Shown here in pieces: positions 14,044-14,106 of a stretch of DNA of 14,106 nt. Source of the stretch: an uncultured Eggerthellaceae bacterium. GTDB taxonomy: Bacteria > Actinomycetota > Coriobacteriia > Coriobacteriales > Eggerthellaceae. Both the position numbers and the translations under genes were made by a program. Position 1 is the first letter of the stretch; each line of letters begins with the position of its first letter. The notes beneath the pieces are model-generated. The model was given only the letters and a program-made list of their open reading frames with translations, had not been told where the DNA came from and ran no database searches. Location of the stretch: positions 1 to 14,106 of the forward strand of contig CASTMW010000033.1 in NCBI GenBank assembly GCA_949450265.1, read 5' to 3'.

Positions 14044-14058
14044 GTTACCAGTGGTAAC
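14044..14058. promoter_or_regulatory. 15-bp perfect palindrome after fic
   Basis: The arms GTTACCA (14044-14050) and TGGTAAC (14052-14058) are exact inverted repeats around a G, 63 bases after the Fic stop. The size fits a repressor half-site pair for whatever lies beyond the window, or a short hairpin. No gene is visible in the last 125 bases. Confidence 0.4.
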
Positions 14059-14106
14059 TTCTCAAAGTAACTGCGACTCCAGAGAACCTTAGCCTCTCTT
14101 TCAGGG

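Overview
The window is high-GC bacterial DNA, most likely from an anaerobic gut actinomycete of class Coriobacteriia, probably family Eggerthellaceae (genus not assigned). Support comes from GC-rich coding sequence, GTG start codons, Ala/Asp-rich proteins, two -10 boxes placed exactly as expected for leaderless mRNAs, and the gene repertoire: a QueG-like double [4Fe-4S] protein, a homocysteine-methyltransferase-like protein, and a membrane-anchored helix-turn-helix regulator beside a DUF4097 protein. The taxonomy is inference from protein character, not from a marker gene.

Left edge (1-768): a decayed RhuM-Fic fusion gene that enters from outside the window. 1055-2431: an abutting pair, a degenerate homocysteine S-methyltransferase-fold protein and a 142-residue protein of unknown family. 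2559-6389: a probable three-gene unit. It contains a helix-turn-helix protein anchored by two membrane segments, an envelope DUF4097 beta-repeat protein overlapping it by 8 bases, and an exporter-type ABC half-transporter with its own probable leaderless promoter. 6460-8191 (minus strand): a GNAT acetyltransferase followed by a PucR-type regulator, converging on the ABC gene.

8192-8563 is a non-genic stretch. It holds a degenerate 12-bp tandem repeat, a consensus -10 box pointing left, and two palindromes lying before a 56-residue orphan protein (8564-8734). 8999-10696 encodes a SulP anion transporter with a STAS domain. 10950-11640 is a PadR regulator plus DUF1048 pair behind a promoter overlapped by a perfect palindrome. 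It runs straight into a 5'-truncated, frameshifted QueG-like iron-sulfur gene (to 12513).

Right edge (12514-14106): a 456-base non-genic stretch with a nested hairpin, then a broken toxin-antitoxin-like pair. The first member is a remnant carrying an LDDLQGP...G.V.LP motif; the second is a class II Fic gene split by one missing base. The Fic genes at both edges are inactivated. Three separate breaks in the right-hand 2.3 kb each look like a single missing base, while the transporters and regulators in between are intact. This points to either relaxed selection on accessory genes or local sequence errors. I see no CRISPR array, tRNA, rRNA, transposase or integrase. No element here can be confidently called a new system. 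The best candidates for new biology are the zinc-ligand-less methyltransferase-like protein with its abutting partner, and the regulator/DUF4097/ABC unit.
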